Below are positions 14,650 through 22,595 of a DNA stretch of 35,795 nt, in pieces. This stretch comes from Pseudomonadota bacterium. Lineage in GTDB: Bacteria > Pseudomonadota > Alphaproteobacteria > Rhizobiales > Phreatobacteraceae. The stretch is taken from the NCBI GenBank assembly GCA_023416965.1, contig JAEZGJ010000175.1, positions 1 to 35,795 of the forward strand, written 5' to 3'. Position numbers and translations under genes: made by a program. The stretch's first letter is position 1; each line of letters starts with the position of its first letter. The notes under the pieces are model-generated. The model searched no databases, had not been told where the DNA came from, and was given only the letters and a program-made list of their open reading frames with translations.

Positions 14650-16185
14650 ATGCAGGTCTTCGAGCGCCCTTCTGAAGAGCCTCTGACTACCGACGGCCCG
14701 ACGCTCCTTCCCGAGGCCCTCACCTCGGCGCAGGATTGCGTCGAGGCGCCTGCTGCCCTCGGCGGCCGGCGGCCGAACGTTCTCTTCGTCACCCCCGAAA
14801 TGGGCGACTTCATCAAGGCGGGCGGCCTTGGCGAGGTGTCGTCCTCGCTGCCGCGCCAGTTGACGCGCCTCTGCGACGTCCGCGTGCTCATGCCGGGCTA
14901 CCGCGAGGTGCGGCGCAAGGGCGGGCACATCGACGTCGTCAGGTCGATGCCCGGCTGTGCCGGCCTGCCCGCGTGGTCGCTGGGCCGGCTGACCCGGCCC
15001 GACGGCCTCATCGTCTATGTCGTCCTCTGCGACGAGCTCTACGACCGCGCCGGCTCCCCCTACGGCCCCTTCGGCGCCGGCGACTTCGCCGACAACGACG
15101 TGCGCTTCGCGCGGCTGTCGCTGGCGGCCGCCGAGATCGCGGCGGGCGAGGCCGATCCCAACTGGAAGGCCGACATCCTCCACGCCCACGACTGGCCGGC
15201 AGCGCTCGCGCCGCTCTATCTCGCCACGCGCCCGGGCCACGACAAGGCGGCCTCCATCCTGACCATCCACAACCTCGCCTATCAGGGCCTCTACGGCGCT
15301 GACCGGCTGCAGGCACTCGGCATCCCCGATTCCGCCTTCACCGTGGAGGGGGCGGAATTCTACGGCCAGCTCTCCTTCCTCAAGGCGGGCATCGCCTTCT
15401 CCACCCACATCACCACCGTCAGCGAGACCTATGCCCGCGAGATCACCTCGCCGGAGCACGGCTGCGGCCTCGACGGCATGCTGCGCCGCCGCTATGCGGC
15501 CGGCGAACTCACCGGCATCTTGAACGGCATCGACGACCGGATGGTGATGCCCCCCGAGGAGGCCCTCGACCCCAAGGCCCTCGCCGACTGGAAGCGCGCC
15601 AATGCCCGCAAGGTCCGCAAGATCTTCGGCCTCACCCCTTCGCGCGGCCCGCTCTTCGCCGTCATCTCCCGTCTCGTGCACCAGAAGGGCGTCGACCTTG
15701 CGGTGGAAGCGGCCGAGACCATCATCGCCGGCGGCGGCCAGCTCGTCGTCACCGGGCGCGGCGAGCCGGAGCTCGAGGAGGCGGTGGAGCGGCTCGGCGA
15801 GCGCCATCCCGACGCCGTCGGCGTCCATATCGGCTTCGACGACGAGGAGGCGCGGCAGGTCTTTGCCGGCAGCGACTTCCTGCTCATGCCCTCCCGATTC
15901 GAGCCCTGCGGCCTCAGCCAGATGTACGCCCAGCGGGCCGGCAGCCTGCCGATCGCCTACCGCACCGGCGGCCTCGCCGACACGATCGACGACGGCCGCT
16001 CCGGCTTCCTGTTCTCGAGCCTGTCGTCGTCGAGCCTCGGCGGGGCGGTGAACAGGGCGCTCGGCGCCTATCGCCGCCGCGCCGATCTCATCGCCATGCG
16101 GCGGAACGCCATCGCCAAGCGCTTCGACTGGACCGGCGCCACGACGCGCTATGCCACCATCTACTCACAGGCGCTGGAGGCGTGA
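14650..16185 (+). CDS. glgA: glycogen synthase (ADP-glucose, GT5)
   Basis: A 511-residue GT5 glycogen synthase that extends alpha-1,4 glucan from ADP-glucose. The N-terminal K-x-G-G-L motif is at Lys56 (IKAGGLGEV). The C-terminal nucleotide-sugar site shows as PSRFEPCGLSQ with Glu418, followed by YRTGGLADTI. It carries about 43 residues ahead of the usual start (NVLFVTPEMGDF), making it longer than E. coli GlgA (477). No internal ATG offers a shorter form and the extension looks disordered. The ribosome-binding site is poor. A perfect EcfG promoter lies about 39 bases upstream. No glgC for ADP-glucose supply is present in the window. Confidence 0.96.
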   Translation: MQVFERPSEEPLTTDGPTLLPEALTSAQDCVEAPAALGGRRPNVLFVTPEMGDFIKAGGLGEVSSSLPRQLTRLCDVRVLMPGYREVRRKGGHIDVVRSMPGCAGLPAWSLGRLTRPDGLIVYVVLCDELYDRAGSPYGPFGAGDFADNDVRFARLSLAAAEIAAGEADPNWKADILHAHDWPAALAPLYLATRPGHDKAASILTIHNLAYQGLYGADRLQALGIPDSAFTVEGAEFYGQLSFLKAGIAFSTHITTVSETYAREITSPEHGCGLDGMLRRRYAAGELTGILNGIDDRMVMPPEEALDPKALADWKRANARKVRKIFGLTPSRGPLFAVISRLVHQKGVDLAVEAAETIIAGGGQLVVTGRGEPELEEAVERLGERHPDAVGVHIGFDDEEARQVFAGSDFLLMPSRFEPCGLSQMYAQRAGSLPIAYRTGGLADTIDDGRSGFLFSSLSSSSLGGAVNRALGAYRRRADLIAMRRNAIAKRFDWTGATTRYATIYSQALEA

Positions 16186-16204
16186 CTGCCCTTGTGTCCC
16201 CGGC

Positions 16205-16507
16205 TCACGGTTCCTCCCGTTTGCGTCGCGCCGCGCCGGCCTTGCCGGGCGGAGCGGCGGGAGCCTTCCCGTCGGCCGGTTTCTTGGGCGCCGCGGCCGC
16301 GCGCGGGGCCCGGGCCTTGGCGGCAGGCTTCCCGAGAACGGCGGTTCCCCTCTCCAGGGCGGTTTCGGGCGCGGTCTCGGCGGGAGAGGCCGGCTGCGCC
16401 GCCAGTTCCCGCTCGGCCGCTGCCCAATGGGCCACCGCCCGTCCCTGCGGCCGGCCCTCGGCCTCCCAGATCTCATAGGCTCGCTTCTCGATCATCATGC
16501 GCGACAT
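16205..16507 (-). CDS. DUF2934 domain small protein
   Basis: A 100-residue protein. The N-terminal 35 residues carry the DUF2934 signature (RAYEIWEAEGRPQGRAVAHW at residues 9-28). An Ala/Pro/Lys/Arg-rich, probably disordered and basic tail follows. DUF2934 genes are often found next to glycogen and trehalose genes in Rhizobiales; their function is unknown to me. The start at 16507 has GGAGG at good spacing, whereas the open frame extending to 17140 would run antisense through glgB. The gene sits on the opposite strand between glgA and glgB, 19 bases from the glgA stop, and breaks what would otherwise be a glgA-glgB operon. Confidence 0.8.
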   Translation of the reverse strand: MSRMMIEKRAYEIWEAEGRPQGRAVAHWAAAERELAAQPASPAETAPETALERGTAVLGKPAAKARAPRAAAAPKKPADGKAPAAPPGKAGAARRKREEP

Positions 16508-16615
16508 AAGCCGCCTCCTTTTCCGTATCGCCGCGCCGCCCCCGAAGGCGGCCGCCCGGCTCCCGCTCAACAATGCGCTGTGCCCCGCCGGGTTTCCTTG
16601 GAGGGGGTTCGCGAC

Positions 16616-18841
16616 GTGGTGATCCGCCGCTCCACCCCGCGCGCCAGCGAGACCGTCGCCGCCCCCGGATCGAGCCTGCCGGCGGGCGTGGTCTCCGCCC
16701 TCCTCGCCGGCACCCACGGCGACCCCTTCTCCGTCCTCGGCCCCCACCGGGAGGGGACGGGCCTGCGCATCCGCGCGGCGCTGCCCGGCGCCTATTATGC
16801 GGAAGTTGAGCCCGCCGGCGGCGGTCCCACGACACCGCTCACGGAAACGTCGCCGGGTTTTTTCGAGGCCCTCCTCGCGGAGCCCATCGACTACCGACTC
16901 GTCGTCCACTGGGCCGGCGCCGTGCAGCGCACCGTCGACCCCTACGGCCTGCCGGCCCTGCTCTCCAGCGACGACCTCCACTGGTTCGCCGAGGGTCGCC
17001 ACCGCGACCTCGCCCAGCGGATGGGCGCGGTGCCCTGCCGCCATGCCGGCCACGAGGGGGTCGCCTTCGCCGTCTGGGCCCCCAATGCCCGGGCCGTGTC
17101 GGTGGTCGGCGACTTCAACGGCTGGAACCCGGCCCGCCATCCCATGCGCCGGCGCTGGGAGGCGGGCGTCTGGGAACTGTTCATCCCCGGCCTCGCGCCC
17201 GGTGCTGTGTACAAGTTCGCCATCACCGGGCCGTCAGGCGAGCGCCTGCCCTGGAAGGCCGACCCGTTGGCGCGCCGCACCGAGCCGCCGCCGCGCACCG
17301 CCTCCATCGTCGCGCCGCCGCCACGATTCGCCTGGACCGACGGCGAGTGGATGGCCGCCCGCGCCGAGCGCGACGACAGCCGCCGCCCCATGGCGATCTA
17401 CGAGGTCCATGCCGGGTCCTGGCTGCGCAGCCACGAGGGTCACGAGGGCAGCTGGGCGGAGGCCGCCGACCGGCTGATCCCCTATCTCGAGCATCTCGGC
17501 TTCACCCATGTCGAGCTGATGCCGATCACCGAATATCCCTTCGGCGGCTCATGGGGCTACCAGCCGCTCTCGCTCTTCGCGCCGACCGCCAGGCTCGGCG
17601 ACCCCGCCGACCTCGCCCGCTTCGTCGACCGCTGCCACGCCGCCGGCATCGGCGTCATCCTCGACTGGGTGCCCGCGCATTTCCCGGGCGATCCCCACGG
17701 CCTCGCCCGCTTCGACGGCACGGCGCTCTACGAGCACGAGGACCCGCGCGAGGGCTATCATCCCGACTGGAACACGATGATCTACAATCTGGGGCGGCGC
17801 GAGGTCCGCGGCTTCCTCATGGCCTCGGCCCTCTGGTGGATCCGCACCTTCCACCTCGACGGCCTGCGCGTCGACGCCGTCGCCTCCATGCTCTACCGCG
17901 ACTACAGCCGCCAGCCCGGCGAGTGGATCCCCAACGTCCATGGCGGCCGCGAGAACCTCGAGGCCGTCTCCTTCCTGCGGGAGCTCAACGACCTCGTCGA
18001 CGCCGAAGGGCAGGGCGCCGTCGTCATCGCCGAGGAATCCACCGCCTGGCCCGGCGTCACCGCGCCGACGGACGAGGGCGGGCTCGGCTTCCACTTCAAG
18101 TGGAACATGGGCTGGATGCACGACACGCTGCGCTATTTCGGGCGTGACCCGATCTACCGGCACCACCACCCGAACGACCTGACCTTCGGCCTCGTCTATG
18201 CCCATTCCGAACACTACGTGCTGCCGATCTCCCATGACGAGGTCGTGCATGGAAAGGGCTCGCTCATCGCCCGCATGCCCGGCGACGACTGGCAGCGCTT
18301 CGCCAATCTCCGGCTCTTCCTGGGCTGGATGTGGGGCCATCCGGGCAAGAAGCTGCTCTTCATGGGTTGCGAGTTCGGCGCCGAGGCCGAGTGGAACGCC
18401 GACGCGCCCTTCCCCTGGCCGGCGGAGGATGCCCTGCTGCAGCGCGGCGTGATGCGGCTCGTCGCCGACCTCAACCGCGTCTATCGCGACACCCCCGCCC
18501 TGCACCGGCGCGACCGGGAGCCTGATGGCTTCCGCTGGATCATCGCCGACGACCGCGCCAACCAGGTCTTTGCCTTCTTCCGCAGCGATGGCACCGACGA
18601 GGTCCTGGTGATCGCCAACATGACCCCCGTGCCGCGCGAGAATTACCGCGTCGGCGTGCCGCGGCCGGGTTCCTGGCGGGAACTCGTCAACAGTGACGCC
18701 GCCATCTATGGCGGCTCGGGTGTCGGTAATGGCGCGGCCATCGGCGCCTCGGCGGAAGGCTCCCACGGCGAGCCCTTCGCCCTCGACCTCACCCTGCCGC
18801 CGCTCGGCATCCTCATCCTGGCGCCCGAAGGACGCGGCTGA
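16616..18841 (+). CDS. glgB: 1,4-alpha-glucan branching enzyme
   Basis: A 741-residue GH13 branching enzyme that creates alpha-1,6 branches in glycogen. N-terminal CBM48-type modules (HGDPFSVLGPHR near residue 32, then AVWAPNARAVSVVGDFNGWN) precede the catalytic barrel. The nucleophile is Asp420 in GLRVDAVASM, the acid/base Glu473 in IAEESTAW, and the third residue Asp541 in SHDEVVHGKGS. Length matches E. coli GlgB (728). The start is one of two consecutive GTG codons at 16616 and 16619, with GGAGGGGG 11 bases upstream; the frame is open to 16151 without homology. The stop is one base before malQ, so the two are co-transcribed. No EcfG element is seen before it. Confidence 0.95.
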   Translation: MVIRRSTPRASETVAAPGSSLPAGVVSALLAGTHGDPFSVLGPHREGTGLRIRAALPGAYYAEVEPAGGGPTTPLTETSPGFFEALLAEPIDYRLVVHWAGAVQRTVDPYGLPALLSSDDLHWFAEGRHRDLAQRMGAVPCRHAGHEGVAFAVWAPNARAVSVVGDFNGWNPARHPMRRRWEAGVWELFIPGLAPGAVYKFAITGPSGERLPWKADPLARRTEPPPRTASIVAPPPRFAWTDGEWMAARAERDDSRRPMAIYEVHAGSWLRSHEGHEGSWAEAADRLIPYLEHLGFTHVELMPITEYPFGGSWGYQPLSLFAPTARLGDPADLARFVDRCHAAGIGVILDWVPAHFPGDPHGLARFDGTALYEHEDPREGYHPDWNTMIYNLGRREVRGFLMASALWWIRTFHLDGLRVDAVASMLYRDYSRQPGEWIPNVHGGRENLEAVSFLRELNDLVDAEGQGAVVIAEESTAWPGVTAPTDEGGLGFHFKWNMGWMHDTLRYFGRDPIYRHHHPNDLTFGLVYAHSEHYVLPISHDEVVHGKGSLIARMPGDDWQRFANLRLFLGWMWGHPGKKLLFMGCEFGAEAEWNADAPFPWPAEDALLQRGVMRLVADLNRVYRDTPALHRRDREPDGFRWIIADDRANQVFAFFRSDGTDEVLVIANMTPVPRENYRVGVPRPGSWRELVNSDAAIYGGSGVGNGAAIGASAEGSHGEPFALDLTLPPLGILILAPEGRG

Positions 18842-18842
18842 C

Positions 18843-20867
18843 ATGAATGACGGGGCTCTCAGGGAGCTCGCCCGGCGCTCCGGCATCGCGCTCGACTGGC
18901 GCGACCAGCGCGGCGAGACGAGGATCGTTTCGCCGGAGACGCTGCGCGCCATCCTCGCCGCCATGGACGTCGTGACCGAAGGTCCGCCGCCTGCCGCCGG
19001 CCCCGGCGCCATCGCCCGTCCGCTCCTCGCGGTCCGGGTCGGCCAGCGGGTGGATCTCGCCGCCGCGGGCTTTGTGGAAGGCTCCCTTGAGATCCATTCC
19101 GAGGACGGCGCCATCGCTTCGCTCGCGGTCGCCGGGAACGGCGCCTTCATCGCGGCACCCGCAGAGCCGGGCTACTACCGCCTCAGCCAGGGAGAGCGCC
19201 TCGTCACCCTGGCGGTGGCGCCGGCGCGGTGCCCGACCATCAGTGAGAGGCTGGGCGGCTCCGGCTGGGCCATCGCCGCGCAGATCTATGCGCTGCGGTC
19301 GCTGCATGACGGCGGCATCGGCAATTTCGGCGGTGTCGCCGCCCTCGGCGCCGCAGCGGGAGCCCGGGGAGCCGACGCCATGGCGGTCAGCCCGACTCAT
19401 GCGCTCTTTGCCGCCGCGCCCGGCCACTTCAGCCCCTATTCGCCCTCGACCCGCCTCTTCGCCAATCCGCTCCACGCCGACCCAGTCCTGGTGCTCGGCG
19501 AGGCGGCGGTCTCCGCGGCCATTGCCGCCGCCGGCCTCGGGGCCGACATGGCGGCGCTGGAGCGCGCCCCGGCCGTCCTCTGGGAGGCCGCGACGCCCAT
19601 CCGCCGCGCGCTCCTCGACGAGTTGCACCGGGCGCTCCTCGCCTCGGGCGACGGGCTCGCGGCCGACTTCGCCGCCTACCGCGCTGGCGCTCCGCAGGCG
19701 CTGGTCGACCATGCCACCTTCGAGGTGCTGCATGCGACCATGCTGCGCGAGGATGCCGGCCGCTGGCACTGGAGCCGCTGGCCCGAACCGTTCCGCGATG
19801 CCGCCTCGCCGGTCGTCCAGGCCTTCCGGCAGGAGCACGGCGAGGCCGTCGACCGGGAGATCTTCGCCCAGTGGCTGGCCGAGCGCTCGCAGGCGGCGGC
19901 GCAGGCGCGCTGCCGCGAGGCCGGCATGCGCATCGGCATCATCGCCGACCTCGCCATCGGCGTGGAGAGCGCCGGCAGCCAGTGCTGGAGCCGGCCCGCC
20001 GACATGCTCACCGGCCTCGGCATCGGCGCGCCGCCGGACTATTACGCGGCGGAGGGCCAGAACTGGGGGCTGACCACCTTCTCGCCGCTCGGCCTCGCCC
20101 GCAGCGGCTATGCCGGCTTCATCGCCATGCTGAGGGCGAGCCTCGCCCATGCCGGTGGCCTGCGCATCGACCACGTCATGGGCTTCGAGCGCCTCTGGAT
20201 GGTGCCCGAGGGCGCCTCCGCCACCGAGGGCGCCTATCTCTCCATGCCGGCCGCCGACCTGTTCTGCCTCACCGCCCTCGAGGCCTCCCGCCACGACGCG
20301 GTGGTCATCGGCGAGGACCTCGGCACGCTGCCCCACGGCTACCGGGAGAAACTGCAGGCCGAGGGTGTCGCGGGCATGCGCGTGCTGCGCTTCGAGCGTG
20401 ACGACCACGGCCACCGCCATCCCTCCAACTGGGACAGCGGCGCCGTGGCCATGACCTCGACCCACGACATGATCGCCACCGCCGGCTGGTGGCGCGGCGC
20501 CGATCTCGCGGCGGACGACCTGGCCGCCCAGGAGCGCCGCGCCTGGGACCGCGGCCTGTTCTGGGGATCGGCCGAGGAGGCCGGACTCGCAACGGGGCCG
20601 CGGCCCGCCCCCGAGGAGCCCGAGGCGGCGGTCGACGCCGCCATCGCCTATGTGGCCGGAACGCCCTCGGCCCTCGCCGTCATCGCGGTGGAGGACCTGC
20701 TCGGCCTCGACGTGCAGCCGAACGTCCCCGGCACCACGTCGGAAAAGCCGAACTGGCGGCACCGCCTGCCGGGGCCTGCCGGCGAGCTGCTGGCGGGCGA
20801 AGGCCCCGCCCGCCGCATCGCCACGCTGGAACGCCGCCGCGCCTCAGTCCCGGTCGAGCGTCCATAG
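18843..20867 (+). CDS. malQ: 4-alpha-glucanotransferase (amylomaltase)
   Basis: A 674-residue GH77 amylomaltase that disproportionates maltodextrins, moving glucan segments between chains. Catalytic residues are Asp443 in GLRIDHVMGFERLWMVP, Glu491 in IGEDLGTLPHGY and Asp542 in TSTHDMIATAGWWRG. The ATG follows the glgB stop by one base. Its last 24 bases (20844-20867) also encode the end of treZ on the opposite strand. In this block it can lengthen the short chains left by GlgX and GlgP so that they become substrates again for TreY or GlgP. Confidence 0.95.
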   Translation: MNDGALRELARRSGIALDWRDQRGETRIVSPETLRAILAAMDVVTEGPPPAAGPGAIARPLLAVRVGQRVDLAAAGFVEGSLEIHSEDGAIASLAVAGNGAFIAAPAEPGYYRLSQGERLVTLAVAPARCPTISERLGGSGWAIAAQIYALRSLHDGGIGNFGGVAALGAAAGARGADAMAVSPTHALFAAAPGHFSPYSPSTRLFANPLHADPVLVLGEAAVSAAIAAAGLGADMAALERAPAVLWEAATPIRRALLDELHRALLASGDGLAADFAAYRAGAPQALVDHATFEVLHATMLREDAGRWHWSRWPEPFRDAASPVVQAFRQEHGEAVDREIFAQWLAERSQAAAQARCREAGMRIGIIADLAIGVESAGSQCWSRPADMLTGLGIGAPPDYYAAEGQNWGLTTFSPLGLARSGYAGFIAMLRASLAHAGGLRIDHVMGFERLWMVPEGASATEGAYLSMPAADLFCLTALEASRHDAVVIGEDLGTLPHGYREKLQAEGVAGMRVLRFERDDHGHRHPSNWDSGAVAMTSTHDMIATAGWWRGADLAADDLAAQERRAWDRGLFWGSAEEAGLATGPRPAPEEPEAAVDAAIAYVAGTPSALAVIAVEDLLGLDVQPNVPGTTSEKPNWRHRLPGPAGELLAGEGPARRIATLERRRASVPVERP

Positions 20868-22595
20868 CGCCGTCCACGGACCGAGCCGGCCCGTGGCCCA
20901 TCCCGCGCCTTCCGACCAGAGCACGGCGCCAGCCGGCGCCTCCGGCTCGGACCTCTCCTGTGCGGAGAGGTTGAGGAGCAGCGACAGGCCTGCGCCGCCG
21001 CTGCGCCAGTTGACCCGCACCGCTCCCGATGCCGTCACCTCGCCCTCGCCCGACGCCATGCCCGCGAGCAGGGGCACGATGTGCTCCCGGCGCACGGCGA
21101 GGATGCGGCGGTACCAGGCGAGCGTCTCCGCATGGGGCGGTCGGGCCAGCTCCGCCCAGTCGAGCTTGGAGGCGAGGAAGGTCTCCCGCGCCGTCGGGTC
21201 GGGAATGGCGGCGCGCCGCTCCGGATCGGCGAAGGCGGAAAAGCGCCTGAACTCGGCGCGGCGCCCGTCGCGCACCGCCTCCTTCAGGTCCTCGCCGAGA
21301 TCGCAGAAGAACTGGAAGGGCGCGCTGGCGCCCCATTCCTCGCCCTGGAACAGCATCGGGATCTGCGGGCAGAGCAGGAAGGCGGCCGTGGCGGCCCGCA
21401 CCGCCTCCGCCTCCGCCCCGTGCTGGATGCGGTCGCCGAAGGCGCGGTTGCCGATCTGGTCGTGGTTCTGCAGGAAGGCGACGAAGGCGGTGGGCGGCAG
21501 GTCGCGGCAGGGCGCGCCCCGATCCGAGCCGCGATAGGGCATGGGTTCCCCCTGGAAGGCGAAACCCTCGGCAACGGCCCGGGCCAGCAGGTCGCTTCGC
21601 CCGGCATAGTCGCCGTAATAGCCTTCCGCCTCGCCGGTCACCGCCACGTGCAGCACGTGGTGGAGGTCGTCGTTCCACTGGGCCCGGTAGTCGCCGCGCA
21701 TCGGGGCGGGGTCATTGTCCTCGTTCTCCAGGATGAGGTGGCGCGGCCGGCCGTCGGCCATGGCCGCCACGGCGGCACCGATCTCGGCGAGGATATGGTC
21801 GGCGCTGTCGTCGCGGATCTCGTGGACGGCATCGAGCCGCAGCCCGTCGAAATCGTAGCGCTCCAGCCAGAACAGCGCGTTCTCCACCGCGAAGGCGCGC
21901 ACCGCGTCGCGGCCCTCCGCGTCGAAATTCACGGCCGCGCCCCAGGGCGTCTCGTGGGCCTCGTTGAAGATCGGTGCGTAGAGGGGCAGGTAGTTCCCCT
22001 CCGGTCCGAAATGGTTGTAGACGACGTCGAGAAGCACCGCGATCCCGTGGTCGTGGGCGGCGTCGACGAGGGCTTTCAGGTCCTCCGGACGGCCATAGGC
22101 CGCCGCCGGCGCGAAGGGCAGCACGCCGTCATAGCCCCAGTTGCGCTCGCCCGGGAAAGCCGAGACCGGCATGATCTCCAGTGCCGTGACGCCGAGACCG
22201 GCGAGATGAGGCAGTCGCGCGATCGCCGCGCGGAACGTGCCCTCCGGTGTGAAGGTGCCGATGTGCAGCTCGTAGAGCACGACCTCCTCCCAGGGGAGGC
22301 CGGGCCAGGCACCGGCCGGCGTCGCGAAGGGAGCGACGACCTCGCTCGGCCCGTGCACACCCTCCGGCTGGAAGCGGCTCGCCGGGTCCGGCACCTTCAG
22401 CCCGTCGGGCAGGACGAAGAGGTAGCGGCTGCCGGGGCCGGCGGGGTGCTCCAGCCGGTGCCAGCCGTCGGCCGCGCGGGTCATGGGGCCGGCATCCTCG
22501 CCATCCACCTCCAGCCTGACCACCTCCGCCTTCGGCGCCCAGAGCCGGAACAGCGTGCCCCCCGGCGTCGCGAGGGGGCCGAAACGATCCGTCAT
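20844..22595 (-). CDS. treZ: malto-oligosyltrehalose trehalohydrolase
   Basis: A 583-residue GH13 enzyme that cleaves trehalose from maltooligosyltrehalose. An N-terminal CBM48-like domain precedes the barrel. Catalytic positions are Asp255 in DGLRLDAVHEI, Glu290 in LILENEDND and Asp379 in FLQNHDQIGN, close to those of the Sulfolobus enzyme (252/283/377). The ATG at 22595 overlaps the treY stop (ATGA), showing coupling to treY. The same frame stays open to 24305 but that stretch is antisense-type shadow inside treY. The stop lies inside the end of malQ. Confidence 0.96.
   Translation of the reverse strand: MTDRFGPLATPGGTLFRLWAPKAEVVRLEVDGEDAGPMTRAADGWHRLEHPAGPGSRYLFVLPDGLKVPDPASRFQPEGVHGPSEVVAPFATPAGAWPGLPWEEVVLYELHIGTFTPEGTFRAAIARLPHLAGLGVTALEIMPVSAFPGERNWGYDGVLPFAPAAAYGRPEDLKALVDAAHDHGIAVLLDVVYNHFGPEGNYLPLYAPIFNEAHETPWGAAVNFDAEGRDAVRAFAVENALFWLERYDFDGLRLDAVHEIRDDSADHILAEIGAAVAAMADGRPRHLILENEDNDPAPMRGDYRAQWNDDLHHVLHVAVTGEAEGYYGDYAGRSDLLARAVAEGFAFQGEPMPYRGSDRGAPCRDLPPTAFVAFLQNHDQIGNRAFGDRIQHGAEAEAVRAATAAFLLCPQIPMLFQGEEWGASAPFQFFCDLGEDLKEAVRDGRRAEFRRFSAFADPERRAAIPDPTARETFLASKLDWAELARPPHAETLAWYRRILAVRREHIVPLLAGMASGEGEVTASGAVRVNWRSGGAGLSLLLNLSAQERSEPEAPAGAVLWSEGAGWATGRLGPWTALWTLDRD

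Noticed and set aside
16535..16552. GCCGCC/GGCGGC hairpin between the DUF2934 gene and glgB as a terminator
   Set aside because: The stem is only 6 bases without a T-run on either strand and lies upstream of both genes, so it is likely chance in GC-rich sequence.
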